Positions 24,560 to 32,656 of a DNA stretch of 64,000 bases are shown here, piece by piece; the first letter of the stretch is position 1, and every line of letters begins with the position of its first letter. The stretch covers positions 1 to 64,000 of the forward strand of contig NZ_JANPLK010000029.1 of assembly GCF_031426495.1 (NCBI RefSeq), in the 5' to 3' direction. A program made the position numbers and the translations under genes. Under the pieces are notes generated by a model. The model searched no databases, had not been told where the DNA came from, and saw only the letters and a list, made by a program, of their open reading frames with translations. Source of the DNA: Gemmatimonas sp. (GTDB taxonomy: Bacteria > Gemmatimonadota > Gemmatimonadetes > Gemmatimonadales > Gemmatimonadaceae).

Positions 24560-25444
24560 TCAGTAGATGTAGACCGGAGTGCCGACCGCGACACGATCAT
24601 ACAGCACGGCAATGTCTTCGTTCCGCAATCTGACACATCCATGGCTCACCGCCTGCCCGATCGACGCGGGGTTGTTGGTGCCATGCAGCGCATAGCCATC
24701 GCCGAGATACAAGCGATGAGTACCGAGCACATCGGCGTACTTCCGCTGGTTAGTGCCGTAGGGCGGGATCACAATCTTTCCGTCAGCCACGATCTCCCGG
24801 CCATCGCTGGCCGTGAGCGGGCGAAGCGTGCCGTCAGCACCCCGACGCACCACGTCGTTGCCCTGTACGATCATCTGGGATCCATCGCGAAGCTTGAGGG
24901 GCACCCCACGAACGAGCTGTACAATGCCGAGTCTGCGCTTGTTGGCTTGCTCCTGATAATGCCAATCGGGCGGGATCCAGGCGGGGGCCGAATCCCGGCG
25001 CTGCACCGTGAGGCGCCCCCGGGGCGTCTCGAAGCGGAGGATCTTGTTGTTGCCCTTGATGACCAATTGCTTGCCGGATCCGGTGGCGACCGGGGCCGTG
25101 AAGAGCACGCTGTCGCGATGTTTGTACCAGACGCGTCGGTCGGCGATGGAGACCACCAGGTAGTCGGAGTCGGTCGGGGGCGACGCTGGGGTTTCGTCGA
25201 GCGCGGCCCGAAGACTGTCGGTCGCGAGGCCGGCCTGCAGTTCGGCCTGCTCCAGCGCCTCGCTGTTGTCGTTGAAGACCATGCGGGCGACGTCGCGCTC
25301 GAAACGGTCGCGCAGCGTCAGCCGAACGAGCCACGTCGCGTGCCCGACCGCCACGGCCACCAGCAGCAACAGCCAGAGGGGCGCGCCGCGCCATCCGCGC
25401 CCGGCGCGGATGGCGCCGGGCGGGTTGATCGAAGTGGTGGTCAT
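24560..25444 (-). CDS. L,D-transpeptidase (YkuD domain)
   Basis: A 294-residue membrane-anchored enzyme (hydrophobic helix about residues 24-43) that forms 3-3 peptidoglycan cross-links or attaches proteins to peptidoglycan. The C-terminal YkuD domain holds LVVSIADRRVWYKHRD, the LHGTNNPASIG segment and the catalytic SHGCVRLRNEDI with Cys and His. ATG at 25444 overlaps the preceding stop as TGATG and gives MTTTSINPPG. Two MepK-like hydrolases follow, which would cut the same bonds. The gene order resembles the ldtD-mepK neighbourhood of E. coli. Confidence 0.92.
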   Translation of the reverse strand: MTTTSINPPGAIRAGRGWRGAPLWLLLLVAVAVGHATWLVRLTLRDRFERDVARMVFNDNSEALEQAELQAGLATDSLRAALDETPASPPTDSDYLVVSIADRRVWYKHRDSVLFTAPVATGSGKQLVIKGNNKILRFETPRGRLTVQRRDSAPAWIPPDWHYQEQANKRRLGIVQLVRGVPLKLRDGSQMIVQGNDVVRRGADGTLRPLTASDGREIVADGKIVIPPYGTNQRKYADVLGTHRLYLGDGYALHGTNNPASIGQAVSHGCVRLRNEDIAVLYDRVAVGTPVYIY

Positions 25445-26103
25445 CAAAAGAAATAGACCCGCATGCCGGGGGAAAGATTCTCGCGAATGGCGGCGAGCTC
25501 GGCTGCGGGCACCCGAATGCTGCCGGGCATCACATAGCTGCTGTCGGCGAGTGGCCCCGAGGCCGGGAGCGAGTAAATGAGCGTTCCGCCGGTGGTAAGG
25601 ATGGCCCCGCGACCGACCCATCCGCTGTCGGCGCGAACGTCCGGGACCGGGAGGCCGCGATCGATCCACACCCACGCCGGAAGCTCATATCGATCGCTGG
25701 CCGTGAGCAGGCGCTGGACCGCGCGAACGCCACGTGGTATCGCCACGTGCATGGTGTCCGGGGCCAGACCGACACGCCGCTCCGGTCCGATCAGCGCCTT
25801 GATTTCGCGAAGCCGGGCCGGCCCGCGGTCGAGTGCGAGATACGCCGAATCGGTGCTGATGGCGAGATGCAGACCGTCGTCGCCTTCCGCCTGCCGGCGC
25901 ATGAGTTCCAGCATCAACTCCGCCCGATCCGCCTGCGCGGAAACAATGGCATCGGCACGGGTACGCTCGAGTGTGGACATCCCATCGCGCAGCCGCGTGG
26001 CCTCCTCGCGATAGCGCGCCCGGCGCAACAGCAGGAAGCCATCGAACAACCCGATGGCGAGCAGAAGGAGGACCAGCAACAGGCTTCGTCGACGAACGCG
26101 CAT
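25444..26103 (-). CDS. membrane-anchored degenerate L,D-transpeptidase-like protein
   Basis: A 219-residue protein with an N-terminal helix (LLLVLLLLAIGLFDGFLLL), then a coiled-coil-like stretch (about 30-75). Its C-terminal end GTLIYSLPASG...MPGSIRVPAAELAAI...GMRVYFF aligns by eye with the next gene's YkuD end GYALHGTNNPA...SHGCVRLRNEDIAVL...GTPVYIY. The catalytic HGC is replaced by PGS, so it should lack transpeptidase activity. It is translationally coupled (TGATG) to the active enzyme, suggesting a partner or regulator. The call rests on this visual alignment. Confidence 0.6.
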   Translation of the reverse strand: MRVRRRSLLLVLLLLAIGLFDGFLLLRRARYREEATRLRDGMSTLERTRADAIVSAQADRAELMLELMRRQAEGDDGLHLAISTDSAYLALDRGPARLREIKALIGPERRVGLAPDTMHVAIPRGVRAVQRLLTASDRYELPAWVWIDRGLPVPDVRADSGWVGRGAILTTGGTLIYSLPASGPLADSSYVMPGSIRVPAAELAAIRENLSPGMRVYFF

Positions 26104-26268
26104 CAGTGCTCGATTGAGGACAGAACAGCGGGCGGGCGGTGGTGTCGAGGTCGCGGCTTCCAGTAGATTCCAACAGTTCGACCTGCTCCAACGATCCCAA
26201 ACCGGATCGCGGACGGCGCCATGCTTCCGTGGCGCCTTCGGATCTTTCCCAGCTTACCCCATGACCCG

Positions 26269-27837
26269 ATGACCGCGCGACCCGCACGTGCCGTTGCCCT
26301 CGTCATCCTTGATGGGTGGGGCTATCGGGAGGACCCTGAATCGAATGCAATCCTGATGGCGAACACGCCAAACTGGAACCGCATCTGGGCCCACGCGTCG
26401 CGTACCCTGCTGACCGCCTCGGGGCGCGCCGTCGGACTTCCCGACGGGCAGATGGGCAACAGTGAGGTAGGACACCTCAATCTGGGTGCCGGACGGGTCG
26501 TGATGCAGGACCTGGTGCGCATCGGTAGCGCCATCGAGGACGGGAGCTTTTTCCGGAATCACGCGCTGGTTCAGGCCTGCGATCGCGTCAACGCCTCGGG
26601 CGGCACGCTCCACCTGCTCGGCTTGCTGGGGCACGGCGGCGTGCATGCGCACGACGCGCACTTGCTGGCGCTGGTGGAGCTGGCGCAGCAGCGCGGTGTG
26701 AAACGGGTGATGCTGCACGCGATGCTCGACGGCCGCGACACCCCGCCGCAGTCGGCGATGGGTTTTTTGCGTGACGCACTCGCGAACATCGGCGACCGCG
26801 CGCAACTCGCCTCGGTCTCCGGGCGCTATTACGGCATGGACCGCGACAATCGTTGGGAACGCACCGGCCTGTGGTACCGTGCGGCGGTGCGTGGCGAGGC
26901 CCCCGTGGAAGTCGATGCACTGACGGCGCTGCAGCGCGCCTATGACGCCGGCACGACAGACGAATTCGTGCTGCCGTACGTCATGTCTGGGCCCGATGGG
27001 GCACCCCTCGCGCCGATGCGCGATGGCGATGCGTTGATCTGTTTTAACTATCGCAGCGACCGGATGCGACAGTCGCTCCGCGCCATCGCCATGCCCGACT
27101 TCACCGGCTTCGACACCGGCACGCGTCCCGCGCTCTCGATCACCACAATGACGAGCTACGACGATGCGTTCCCGTTCCCGGTCGCCTTCGCTCCGCAGTC
27201 GATGCGTCATCTCGTGGGTGAAGTGATTTCCGACGCTGGTCTCACACAGCTGCGCATCGCCGAGACTGAGAAGTATCCGCACGTCACCTTCTTCTTCAAC
27301 GGCGGGCGCGACGCACCGTTCCCTGGCGAAGAGCGGCACATGATGCCGAGTCCAAAGGTTGCCACGTATGACCTGCAACCGGAAATGAGTGCGGCCGGCG
27401 TCTGCGACATTCTGTGCGAGGCGCTGGCCACTCGCACGCACGACTTCATGCTGTGCAACTTTGCCAACACCGACATGGTCGGCCACACCGGATCGATTCC
27501 GGCGGCCATCCGCGCCGTGGAAGCGGTGGATGCCTGCCTCGGTCGCATCCTCGAAGCCGCCGAGCGCGGCGGGGCGCGGTTGATCATCACCGCCGACCAC
27601 GGCAACGCTGATGTCATGGTCGATCCGATCACGCGTCAGCCACACACCGCGCACACCACGAATCCGGTGCCGCTCGTCGTGCTCGACCCCGATCAATCGG
27701 TGCCGCTGCGACGTGGTGGTGCCCTGTGCGATGTAGGGCCGACGGCACTCGCACTGCTCGGCCTCGCGTTACCCCCAGAAATCACGGGTCGCGATCTGCG
27801 CGACCTGAGCGATCGCTCGCCTTCAGCCACCGTGTGA
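26269..27837 (+). CDS. gpmI: 2,3-bisphosphoglycerate-independent phosphoglycerate mutase
   Basis: Interconverts 3- and 2-phosphoglycerate in glycolysis using two Mn2+ and a phosphoserine. The alkaline-phosphatase-like site is visible: ALVILDGWGYRED near the start, DGQMGNSEVGHLNLGAGRVV with the catalytic Ser, HAMLDGRDTPPQSA, SGRYYGMDRDNRWER, and late metal motifs NFANTDMVGHTG and LIITADHGNADVM. ATG at 26269 begins the conserved sequence; the frame is open 48 bases further. The 522-residue length is typical. It heads a six-gene run in which adjacent genes overlap or nearly so. Confidence 0.96.
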   Translation: MTARPARAVALVILDGWGYREDPESNAILMANTPNWNRIWAHASRTLLTASGRAVGLPDGQMGNSEVGHLNLGAGRVVMQDLVRIGSAIEDGSFFRNHALVQACDRVNASGGTLHLLGLLGHGGVHAHDAHLLALVELAQQRGVKRVMLHAMLDGRDTPPQSAMGFLRDALANIGDRAQLASVSGRYYGMDRDNRWERTGLWYRAAVRGEAPVEVDALTALQRAYDAGTTDEFVLPYVMSGPDGAPLAPMRDGDALICFNYRSDRMRQSLRAIAMPDFTGFDTGTRPALSITTMTSYDDAFPFPVAFAPQSMRHLVGEVISDAGLTQLRIAETEKYPHVTFFFNGGRDAPFPGEERHMMPSPKVATYDLQPEMSAAGVCDILCEALATRTHDFMLCNFANTDMVGHTGSIPAAIRAVEAVDACLGRILEAAERGGARLIITADHGNADVMVDPITRQPHTAHTTNPVPLVVLDPDQSVPLRRGGALCDVGPTALALLGLALPPEITGRDLRDLSDRSPSATV

Positions 27838-28607
27838 TGCCCGCTTTGTCTTCCGTTCTGCGCTCGCCGCTGCCTTCCTCGATCTCGTCGACCGTGTCGC
27901 TCGCCCGCGTGTGGCGGTCCCTCGTCCAGTTCGGCGTCGTCGCCGTCGGCAGCCTGGTGCCGGCTGTCGTCGCCGCGCAGGTGGGGCATCTCCCGGCCAA
28001 CAGCCCGTTCGAAGACGTGAAGCTGGGGCAGAATCTGTCGATCATGGGTGGGTGGATGGCGATGAAGCGTGACCCGGCCGATGTTGCGCCCAAGTCATCG
28101 CTTGCCGCCGCGCTGCGCTACGATATCGCGATCGGCGGGCCGGCATCACTGTACGTGCGCTATCTCATCGCCCCGTCGGAACGGAAGCTGCTGCTGCCCA
28201 CGAATCCGCGAGCGACGCGCACGATCGGCAATCCCGGCGTGACGACGCATGAACTCGACGCCGGCCTCGACCTCGCGTTGACCGGCAAGAAGACTTGGCA
28301 CCGGCTCATTCCATCGCTGAATGGTGGTGCCGGCATCGTGAGTGATTTTTCGTCGGCCGATACGGGTTCGTATCAGTTCGGCACGAAGTTCTCGTTCTCG
28401 TATGGCCTGGGGGTGCGCTACCTGCCGCGCAAGGGGCCGATGATCCGCGTGGATCTCACGAACTTCCTGTGGCAGTACGACTATCCCGACCGCTACTTCG
28501 TGAAGGCGTCTGACACGACGTCCGTGCTGACCGATACCCGCAACCGCTCCGCGTGGCGCGGGTCGCGCACGGTCACGGTTGGCGTGACGCTGCCGCTGTT
28601 CCGCTGA
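27837..28607 (+). CDS. outer-membrane beta-barrel-like protein
   Basis: A 256-residue exported protein. The signal peptide core is VQFGVVAVGSLVPAVVA with cleavage near AAQ. The mature part is a series of alternating hydrophobic/polar strands separated by Gly- and Asp-rich turns (for example SLYVRYLIAPSERKLLL and FGTKFSFSYGLGVRYLP). It ends TVTVGVTLPLFR, close to an aromatic-terminated barrel strand. This suits a small outer-membrane barrel of eight or ten strands, but I recognise no specific family. Its ATG overlaps the gpmI stop (TGATG). Confidence 0.6.
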   Translation: MPALSSVLRSPLPSSISSTVSLARVWRSLVQFGVVAVGSLVPAVVAAQVGHLPANSPFEDVKLGQNLSIMGGWMAMKRDPADVAPKSSLAAALRYDIAIGGPASLYVRYLIAPSERKLLLPTNPRATRTIGNPGVTTHELDAGLDLALTGKKTWHRLIPSLNGGAGIVSDFSSADTGSYQFGTKFSFSYGLGVRYLPRKGPMIRVDLTNFLWQYDYPDRYFVKASDTTSVLTDTRNRSAWRGSRTVTVGVTLPLFR

Positions 28608-28613
28608 TCGGGT

Positions 28614-29042
28614 ATGCCGCGCACGTCACTCACCCGCCGCGTGACGTTCGCCGCGGCGCATCGTTATCGTCGCCCGGACTGGAACGATCAGGAGAACGCC
28701 GAGGTGTTCGGCGCGTGCGCCCATCCCAACTATCATGGACACACGTACGTCTGCGATGTGACCGTGGCCGGTCCGGTCGATGAAGAAACGGGCTTTGTCG
28801 TAGACCTCGGTTTCCTCGACCGCGTGTTGCAGCGCGAAGTGCGCGACCGGTTCGATCATCGCAATATCAATCTCGACGTGCCCGAGTTCGGTGACGGCCG
28901 TCTGATTCCCACCGGCGAAAATCTCTCGCGATTCATCTGCGAGCGCGTGCAGGGAGCGCTCGCGCACACCACCGCCGTGGTCATCCGCGTGCATCTCGCC
29001 GAAGATCTCACGCTCAGCAGCACGTATGAGGTGGATGCATGA
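28614..29042 (+). CDS. 6-pyruvoyl-tetrahydropterin synthase-type enzyme (PTPS/QueD family)
   Basis: A 142-residue T-fold enzyme acting on dihydroneopterin triphosphate. The three zinc histidines are in TFAAAHRY and NYHGHTY, and the substrate-binding Glu in LTLSSTYEVDA is near the C terminus as Ile/Leu-x-Glu-type strand context. The catalytic cysteine motif is CAHPNYHGH, that is C-x5-HGH, the spacing of true tetrahydrobiopterin-pathway PTPS; bacterial QueD has C-x3-HGH. It may therefore make 6-pyruvoyl-tetrahydropterin rather than the queuosine precursor. It lies 6 bases after the barrel gene and overlaps dacB. Confidence 0.85.
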   Translation: MPRTSLTRRVTFAAAHRYRRPDWNDQENAEVFGACAHPNYHGHTYVCDVTVAGPVDEETGFVVDLGFLDRVLQREVRDRFDHRNINLDVPEFGDGRLIPTGENLSRFICERVQGALAHTTAVVIRVHLAEDLTLSSTYEVDA

Positions 29043-30631
29043 TGGTGCCTTCGAGACTCGGCGTCACCGTGGTGTCGCTCACGCTCGGTGCCGCCCTGGC
29101 CGCCGGATGTGCAGGCGGCTCCCGTGCCGCGATGGACGTGCCGCGCCCGGAGCCGGGTGTGCCGATCATGATGCCGGCGGCGGTGGTCCCGGCGCCTACA
29201 ACGCAGGGTATCCTGCAAGGCATCGTGGACTCGGTGCTGGCGGCGCCGATGTGGCGCAATGCCCGATGGGGGCTCTTGATCGTGGACGCCGAGCGCGGCG
29301 ACACGATTCTGAGCAACGATGCCGACAAACTGTTCATGCCGGCGTCGAACGAGAAACTGCTCACCGGTGCCATCGCGTTACAGACGCTGGGCCCGGACCA
29401 TCGGTGGCGCACGCCGGTGCTGTTGCACGGGCGCCAGCGCGGATCGACGTGGCAGGGTGATGTGCTGGTGTCGGGAAGCGGCGACCCCGGCGTGAGCGAC
29501 TCACTCAGTGGCGGGTCGGCGATGAATGCGTTCGCGCCTGTACGCGACGCCCTCGCGACCCGCGGCATCACGCGTATCACCGGCCGCGTGCGGGCCATCG
29601 GCGATGCGTTCCCGGGACTGACCACGGGATTCGGATGGGCGTACGACGACTTCGATGCGGCGTATAGCGCGGCGGTGGACGAACTGATGTTCAACGAGGG
29701 CGTGCTCGTACTGAAGGTGCGCGCCGCCACACGAGTGGGTGGTGCGGTCGCGGTCACGAGTGCGCCCACGCGAACGTATCCGCAGCTGCTGGTGCAGGCG
29801 ACCACGCGCGATTCGGTGGCGACGACGGCTGGCGCGGTGCGCCCGCCCCGCCTCGAAGCCATGTACGACAGCATCGGCGATCGCGTGGTGGTCACGGGCA
29901 CGTTGGCCATCGGTGACAGCGCATCGATCACGCTGTCGTATCGCCATCCCAACGATGCGTATGTGGCGGCGCTCACGCAGTCGCTGACCGACGGTGGTAT
30001 CCGGATTACCGGACGCCCACTAGCGAAAGCGGATACGCTGGGTCGTGTGGCGGACACAGTGGTCGTGCTCCAGTCGGCGCCGTTGGCCGACGTGCTGCGT
30101 CGCATGCAGAAGCCGTCGCAGAATCAGATCGCGGAATTACTGTTCCGTACATCAGGACTGCGGGCCAGCGGTGATGGATCGCCGGACAGTGCGCGTGCGG
30201 TGGGCGTGCGCACGCTCGCCGGATGGGGCATTACCACCGCCGATGCGGCGTATCGCGATGGCAGCGGACTGTCGCGCCACGACTACGTGACACCGCGGGC
30301 GATCGTGAAGGTGCTCGACGCGATGCGCCGGTCGCCGTGGTTCACGACCTATCGCGATGCGTTGCCCATTGCCGGCGTGGACGGCACGATCGGCAATCGG
30401 ATGAAGGGCACGCCGGCCGCAGGCAATGCCCGGGCGAAAACCGGCACGGTAGACAAAGCGCGATCGCTCTCGGGGTACGTCACGACCGCCGATGGCCGGC
30501 TGATCATGTTCTCGATGTTGAGCAACAACTTCACGGTGCCGACTCGTGAAGTGGAGCGGGTGCAGGATCTGCTGGTGACGACGCTGGCCGGTCGCGCATT
30601 GGGCGGCCTCGCGCCGCGCGCGCCGCGTTGA
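29039..30631 (+). CDS. dacB: D-alanyl-D-alanine carboxypeptidase/endopeptidase (S13, DacB-like) lipoprotein
   Basis: A 530-residue penicillin-binding protein of family S13. A lipobox LAAGC (Cys about 24) indicates a lipoprotein. Catalytic motifs are in order: PASNEKLL (SxxK), KPSQNQIAE (SxN) and RAKTGTVDKA (KTG). A large inserted domain between SxxK and SxN is as in PBP4. It would remove terminal D-Ala or cut 4-3 cross-links, complementing the L,D-transpeptidase module upstream. The start overlaps the PTPS stop (ATGA); a second ATG three bases later is equally possible. Confidence 0.92.
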   Translation: MMVPSRLGVTVVSLTLGAALAAGCAGGSRAAMDVPRPEPGVPIMMPAAVVPAPTTQGILQGIVDSVLAAPMWRNARWGLLIVDAERGDTILSNDADKLFMPASNEKLLTGAIALQTLGPDHRWRTPVLLHGRQRGSTWQGDVLVSGSGDPGVSDSLSGGSAMNAFAPVRDALATRGITRITGRVRAIGDAFPGLTTGFGWAYDDFDAAYSAAVDELMFNEGVLVLKVRAATRVGGAVAVTSAPTRTYPQLLVQATTRDSVATTAGAVRPPRLEAMYDSIGDRVVVTGTLAIGDSASITLSYRHPNDAYVAALTQSLTDGGIRITGRPLAKADTLGRVADTVVVLQSAPLADVLRRMQKPSQNQIAELLFRTSGLRASGDGSPDSARAVGVRTLAGWGITTADAAYRDGSGLSRHDYVTPRAIVKVLDAMRRSPWFTTYRDALPIAGVDGTIGNRMKGTPAAGNARAKTGTVDKARSLSGYVTTADGRLIMFSMLSNNFTVPTREVERVQDLLVTTLAGRALGGLAPRAPR

Positions 30632-30693
30632 GTGAGACGTCGCGTCACGCGTCGCGTGCTGCATTGCTACCGGTATTGACACCAGCGAACCAC

Positions 30694-31959
30694 ATGCCAC
30701 TCTCGTTCGATGAAGCGCTCGACGCCATTCTGCGGCAGGCCGACGGCCGCACTACCTCGACGGAGCAGATCGCGCTCGGGCACTCGCTCGGGCGCGCGCT
30801 CAGTGCGCCGATCCGCAGTCGCGTGGCCTTGCCGCCCTGGGATAATGCCGGCATGGACGGCTACGCGGTCAACCGTGCCGACGTGATGGGCGCCACGCGC
30901 GCGGTGCCGAGGGTGATGCCGGTGCTGGGGATGAGTGCGGCTGGTGCGGACGCCACCGCCTTGCCCTGGGTGCAACAGGGTACGGCGCTGCGTATCATGA
31001 CTGGCGCGCCGATGCCTCCGGGCGCCGATGCGGTCATTCGCATCGAAGACACCGACGAAGGGATCGAACTCGTCACCGTGTTCGATGACCGCGATGCACA
31101 GGGTCGGGCGAACGTGCGGCCACGCGGTGAAGATGTCGCAGCTGGCAGCGAGCTGTTTTCGCGCGGCACCACGATTGGCGCGTCGCATCTGGGCGTACTG
31201 GCCAGCGTCGGCGCGCACACGGTGCCGGTGTACCGCGCCCCGCGGGTCACGATCGTGTCCAGCGGCGATGAACTGGTACTGCTCGATCGGTTCGATGAAG
31301 TCGAAGCCGGTCAGCGCATCGTCTCGTCTTCCAGTTATGCGCTGCCGGCACTGCTGCGATCGGCAGGTGCCGACGTCCGCACACTGCCGCTGGTGCCCGA
31401 TACCCTTGGCGCGCTGACCGATGCGTTGGCCGGAGCCCTCGACGATGGCTGCGACTTGCTGATCACGACGGGCGGTGTGTCGGTCGGTGCCCACGACTAC
31501 ACGCGAGACGCGCTCGCCGCGCTGGGTGGACGACAGACGTTTTGGCGCGCGCGTATTCGCCCTGGCGGACCGATCGGCACCGGCATGGTGCGCGACGTGC
31601 CGTGGCTCGGTCTGCCCGGCAATCCCGTGTCGACGATGGTCACCGGCTCGCTGTTTGCGTGTCCGTTGATACGCTTGCTCGGCGGACATGCCGGCCATCG
31701 CCCACTGCGCATCCCGGTGCGCTTTCTGGACGGCGCCGATACGCCAGCCACGCTGACCCATTTCCTCCGCGTGGTGCTGACGGCCGGCGCCGACGGCTTG
31801 CCCGAGGCGCGGCTGGCCGGTCCGCAGGGCTCCAACCTGCTGCGCACGATGGCGCTCGCGAATGCGTTGCTGATGATACCGCCCGAGGTGTCGCGCGCTG
31901 ACGCTGGTTCGACCTTTACCGCGATTCTCCTACCCGACGTTCCTCTGATGACGACATGA
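30694..31959 (+). CDS. moeA: molybdopterin molybdenumtransferase MoeA
   Basis: MoeA inserts molybdate into adenylylated molybdopterin. The sequence has MPLSFDEALDAIL at the start, then ALPPWDNAGMDGYAVNRAD, IMTGAPMPPGADAVIRIEDT, IVSSGDEL, TTGGVSVGAHDYT and GLPGNPVSTMVTG, all family signatures. ATG at 30694 matches the usual N terminus; TTG at 30628 would add 22 residues and overlap the dacB stop. Length of 421 residues is normal. It shows the organism uses Mo-cofactor enzymes; other Mo genes are not in the window. Confidence 0.94.
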   Translation: MPLSFDEALDAILRQADGRTTSTEQIALGHSLGRALSAPIRSRVALPPWDNAGMDGYAVNRADVMGATRAVPRVMPVLGMSAAGADATALPWVQQGTALRIMTGAPMPPGADAVIRIEDTDEGIELVTVFDDRDAQGRANVRPRGEDVAAGSELFSRGTTIGASHLGVLASVGAHTVPVYRAPRVTIVSSGDELVLLDRFDEVEAGQRIVSSSSYALPALLRSAGADVRTLPLVPDTLGALTDALAGALDDGCDLLITTGGVSVGAHDYTRDALAALGGRQTFWRARIRPGGPIGTGMVRDVPWLGLPGNPVSTMVTGSLFACPLIRLLGGHAGHRPLRIPVRFLDGADTPATLTHFLRVVLTAGADGLPEARLAGPQGSNLLRTMALANALLMIPPEVSRADAGSTFTAILLPDVPLMTT

Positions 31960-32648
31960 CCCGTCCGATCCTGACCGACCTGCATGGCGAGGCGCTTGAT
32001 GAGGCGCTGGGACGCTGCTTCTCACTCGCTACGGAAACGGTGGATATCGGAGGACGCGCAGTGACCCTCGTCAAGCCGGAGAACGCCGACCACCTGATCA
32101 GCGAAGCGGACTACGTGATGGACGAGCGCCTGCCGTACTGGGCAGACTTGTGGCCATCCGCGCGCGTGCTCTCGGCCACGATGGCGCGTGAAGCGGGCGC
32201 GGGGCGACGCTTGCTGGAGATGGGTTGCGGACTCGGACTGGCGACCGTGGGAGCGATGCTAGGCGGCTTCGAGGTGACCGCGACCGACTACTACGATGAC
32301 GCGCTCCATGTGACCCGCGGCAATGCCGCGCGCAATCTGGGCCACGAGCCCAAGGTGCGCATGGTGAACTGGCGCGAATGGCCCACCGACCTGGGCGCCT
32401 TCGACGTGGTGATGGCAGCCGACGTGCTGTACGAGAAGGAGTACGCGATCCTGGTCGGCGAGTGCATGGCGCGTGCGCTGACGCCCGACGGCGTGGCGAT
32501 CGTGGCCGACCCCGGTCGTCTCGCCCTGCCGATGTTCCGCGAGAATCTCGTGCACGTCGGCCTCGAGATCTTCGACACCGTCACCACGAAGTTCGAGGAA
32601 GGCCCGGTGAAGCAGGAGATTCAGGTGATGCGCTTGCGGCGCGGCTAG
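31956..32648 (+). CDS. METTL/Methyltransf_16-type SAM-dependent methyltransferase
   Basis: A 230-residue class I methyltransferase. SAM binding is in LLEMGCGLGLATVGAML and VTATDYYDDAL, and the family motif DVLYEKEY follows AFDVVMAA. An N-terminal segment YWADLWPSARVLS is characteristic of the METTL21/ETFB lysine methyltransferase branch, whose bacterial members methylate ETF beta. The window also encodes ETF beta, but 8 kb away. Substrate is therefore only a guess. The gene overlaps moeA by 4 bases (ATGA) and ends the operon. Confidence 0.8.
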   Translation: MTRPILTDLHGEALDEALGRCFSLATETVDIGGRAVTLVKPENADHLISEADYVMDERLPYWADLWPSARVLSATMAREAGAGRRLLEMGCGLGLATVGAMLGGFEVTATDYYDDALHVTRGNAARNLGHEPKVRMVNWREWPTDLGAFDVVMAADVLYEKEYAILVGECMARALTPDGVAIVADPGRLALPMFRENLVHVGLEIFDTVTTKFEEGPVKQEIQVMRLRRG

Positions 32649-32656
32649 CGCGCCGC
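32636..32656. terminator. GC-rich hairpin across overlapping convergent stops
   Basis: GCGGCGCG and CGCGCCGC form a perfect 8-bp stem with loop GCTAG. The loop contains the TAG of the methyltransferase gene, while the kinase gene's stop lies at 32645-32647. The two convergent genes overlap by 4 bases here. A bidirectional terminator is inferred. Confidence 0.4.

Noticed and set aside
26254..27696. 480-residue frame opposite gpmI
   Set aside because: Histidine-rich complement of an unambiguous gpmI.
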